Shown: positions 63,916 through 64,000 of the stretch, in pieces | How positions within the stretch are numbered: position 1 is the stretch's first letter | Layout: each line of letters begins with the position of its first letter | Assembly (NCBI RefSeq): GCF_001514215.1 | Contig: NZ_KQ948855.1 | Span: 321,764 to 385,763, forward strand | Origin: Streptomyces bungoensis | GTDB taxonomy: Bacteria > Actinomycetota > Actinomycetes > Streptomycetales > Streptomycetaceae | DNA: 64,000 nt | Reading direction: 5' to 3' | Notes under the pieces: generated by a model | What the model was told of the DNA's origin: nothing | What the model saw: only the letters and a program-made list of their open reading frames with translations | Database searches by the model: none | Program-made: the position numbers and the translations under genes

Positions 63916-64000
63916 CCGAACCCCCTTCCGTCTCCTCCCTGCCCGATCCGACCGCGGTCGCCGTGCAGCTCGAACGGCTGCGCGGGACCGTCGAGGCCGG
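63912..64000 (+). CDS. Third lysis-cassette gene, 3' partial
   Basis: Starts GTG 63912 overlapping the holin stop. 29 codons are visible (TEPPSVSSLPDPTAVAVQLERLRGTVEA), a Pro-rich start followed by a probable coiled coil. The position after the holin suggests a lysis accessory or spanin-like protein; the window ends before that can be judged. Confidence 0.5.
   Translation, partial: MTEPPSVSSLPDPTAVAVQLERLRGTVEA

Overview
This is a high-GC actinobacterial chromosome segment, almost certainly Streptomyces. GC3 is extreme throughout, the ribosomal-protein order is the actinobacterial one, and there are GTG/TTG starts, leaderless promoters, one rare TTA codon, a WhiB-type regulator and mycosin/WXG genes. 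No tRNA, rRNA, CRISPR array, integrase or transposase was recognised.

Layout. (1) 1-2.4 kb: the 3' end of a polymorphic toxin (Hint processing module plus an RNase A-like C-terminal toxin domain) followed by its probable immunity gene. (2) 2.5-6.5 kb: coaA, a DUF389 membrane protein, a small secreted protein with degenerate RTX-like repeats, and glmM. (3) 6.6-26.1 kb, minus strand: rplM-rpsI, then the S10-spc-alpha superoperon from rpsJ through rplO, secY-adk-map-infA-rpmJ-rpsM-rpsK-rpoA-rplQ, then truA. Several strong hairpins divide it, notably between rplO and secY and after rplQ. (4) 26.6-27.8 kb: a family 9 pectate lyase with a LacI-type operator upstream and a TTA (bldA) codon in its signal peptide. 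(5) 27.9-34.8 kb, minus strand: a type VII (ESX)-associated cargo locus with WXG-like proteins, a mycosin protease, a DUF4303 protein and a lipoprotein, but no EccB/C/D machinery in view. (6) 34.9-36.5 kb: a winged-helix-like regulator and a DUF6247/RelE-like toxin-antitoxin pair whose toxin carries an in-frame amber codon. (7) 36.5-39.5 kb: a Tat-exported GH115 enzyme. (8) 39.7-44.1 kb, minus strand: the str operon rpsL-rpsG-fusA-tuf. The rpsJ and rpsL operons share a 25-bp upstream element. (9) 44.5-46.9 kb: a GT2 glycosyltransferase and a divergent membrane mannosyltransferase.

(10) 46.8-64 kb (continuing past the end): a non-contractile, siphovirus-type phage-tail gene cluster. It runs from a control region (excisionase-like HTH, Cys-rich repeat protein, WhiB-like protein, XRE regulator) through tail terminator, tube, a -1 frameshifted chaperone, two tape-measure-like proteins, distal tail protein, two paralogous tail-tip/fibre proteins, a hub-like protein and a coiled-coil fibre protein to an amidase endolysin, a holin and a third lysis-cassette gene cut by the window edge. 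No terminase, portal, capsid, integrase or replication gene is visible. A domesticated tail-like particle (F-type tailocin) is the most attractive reading. Four copies of a 16-bp motif (TTGCNYGMGCGCNCGN) sit in the WhiB-XRE intergenic region and in front of the tail operon, a good candidate for its control switch.

All functions are inferred from reading translations and motifs; no database search was run.
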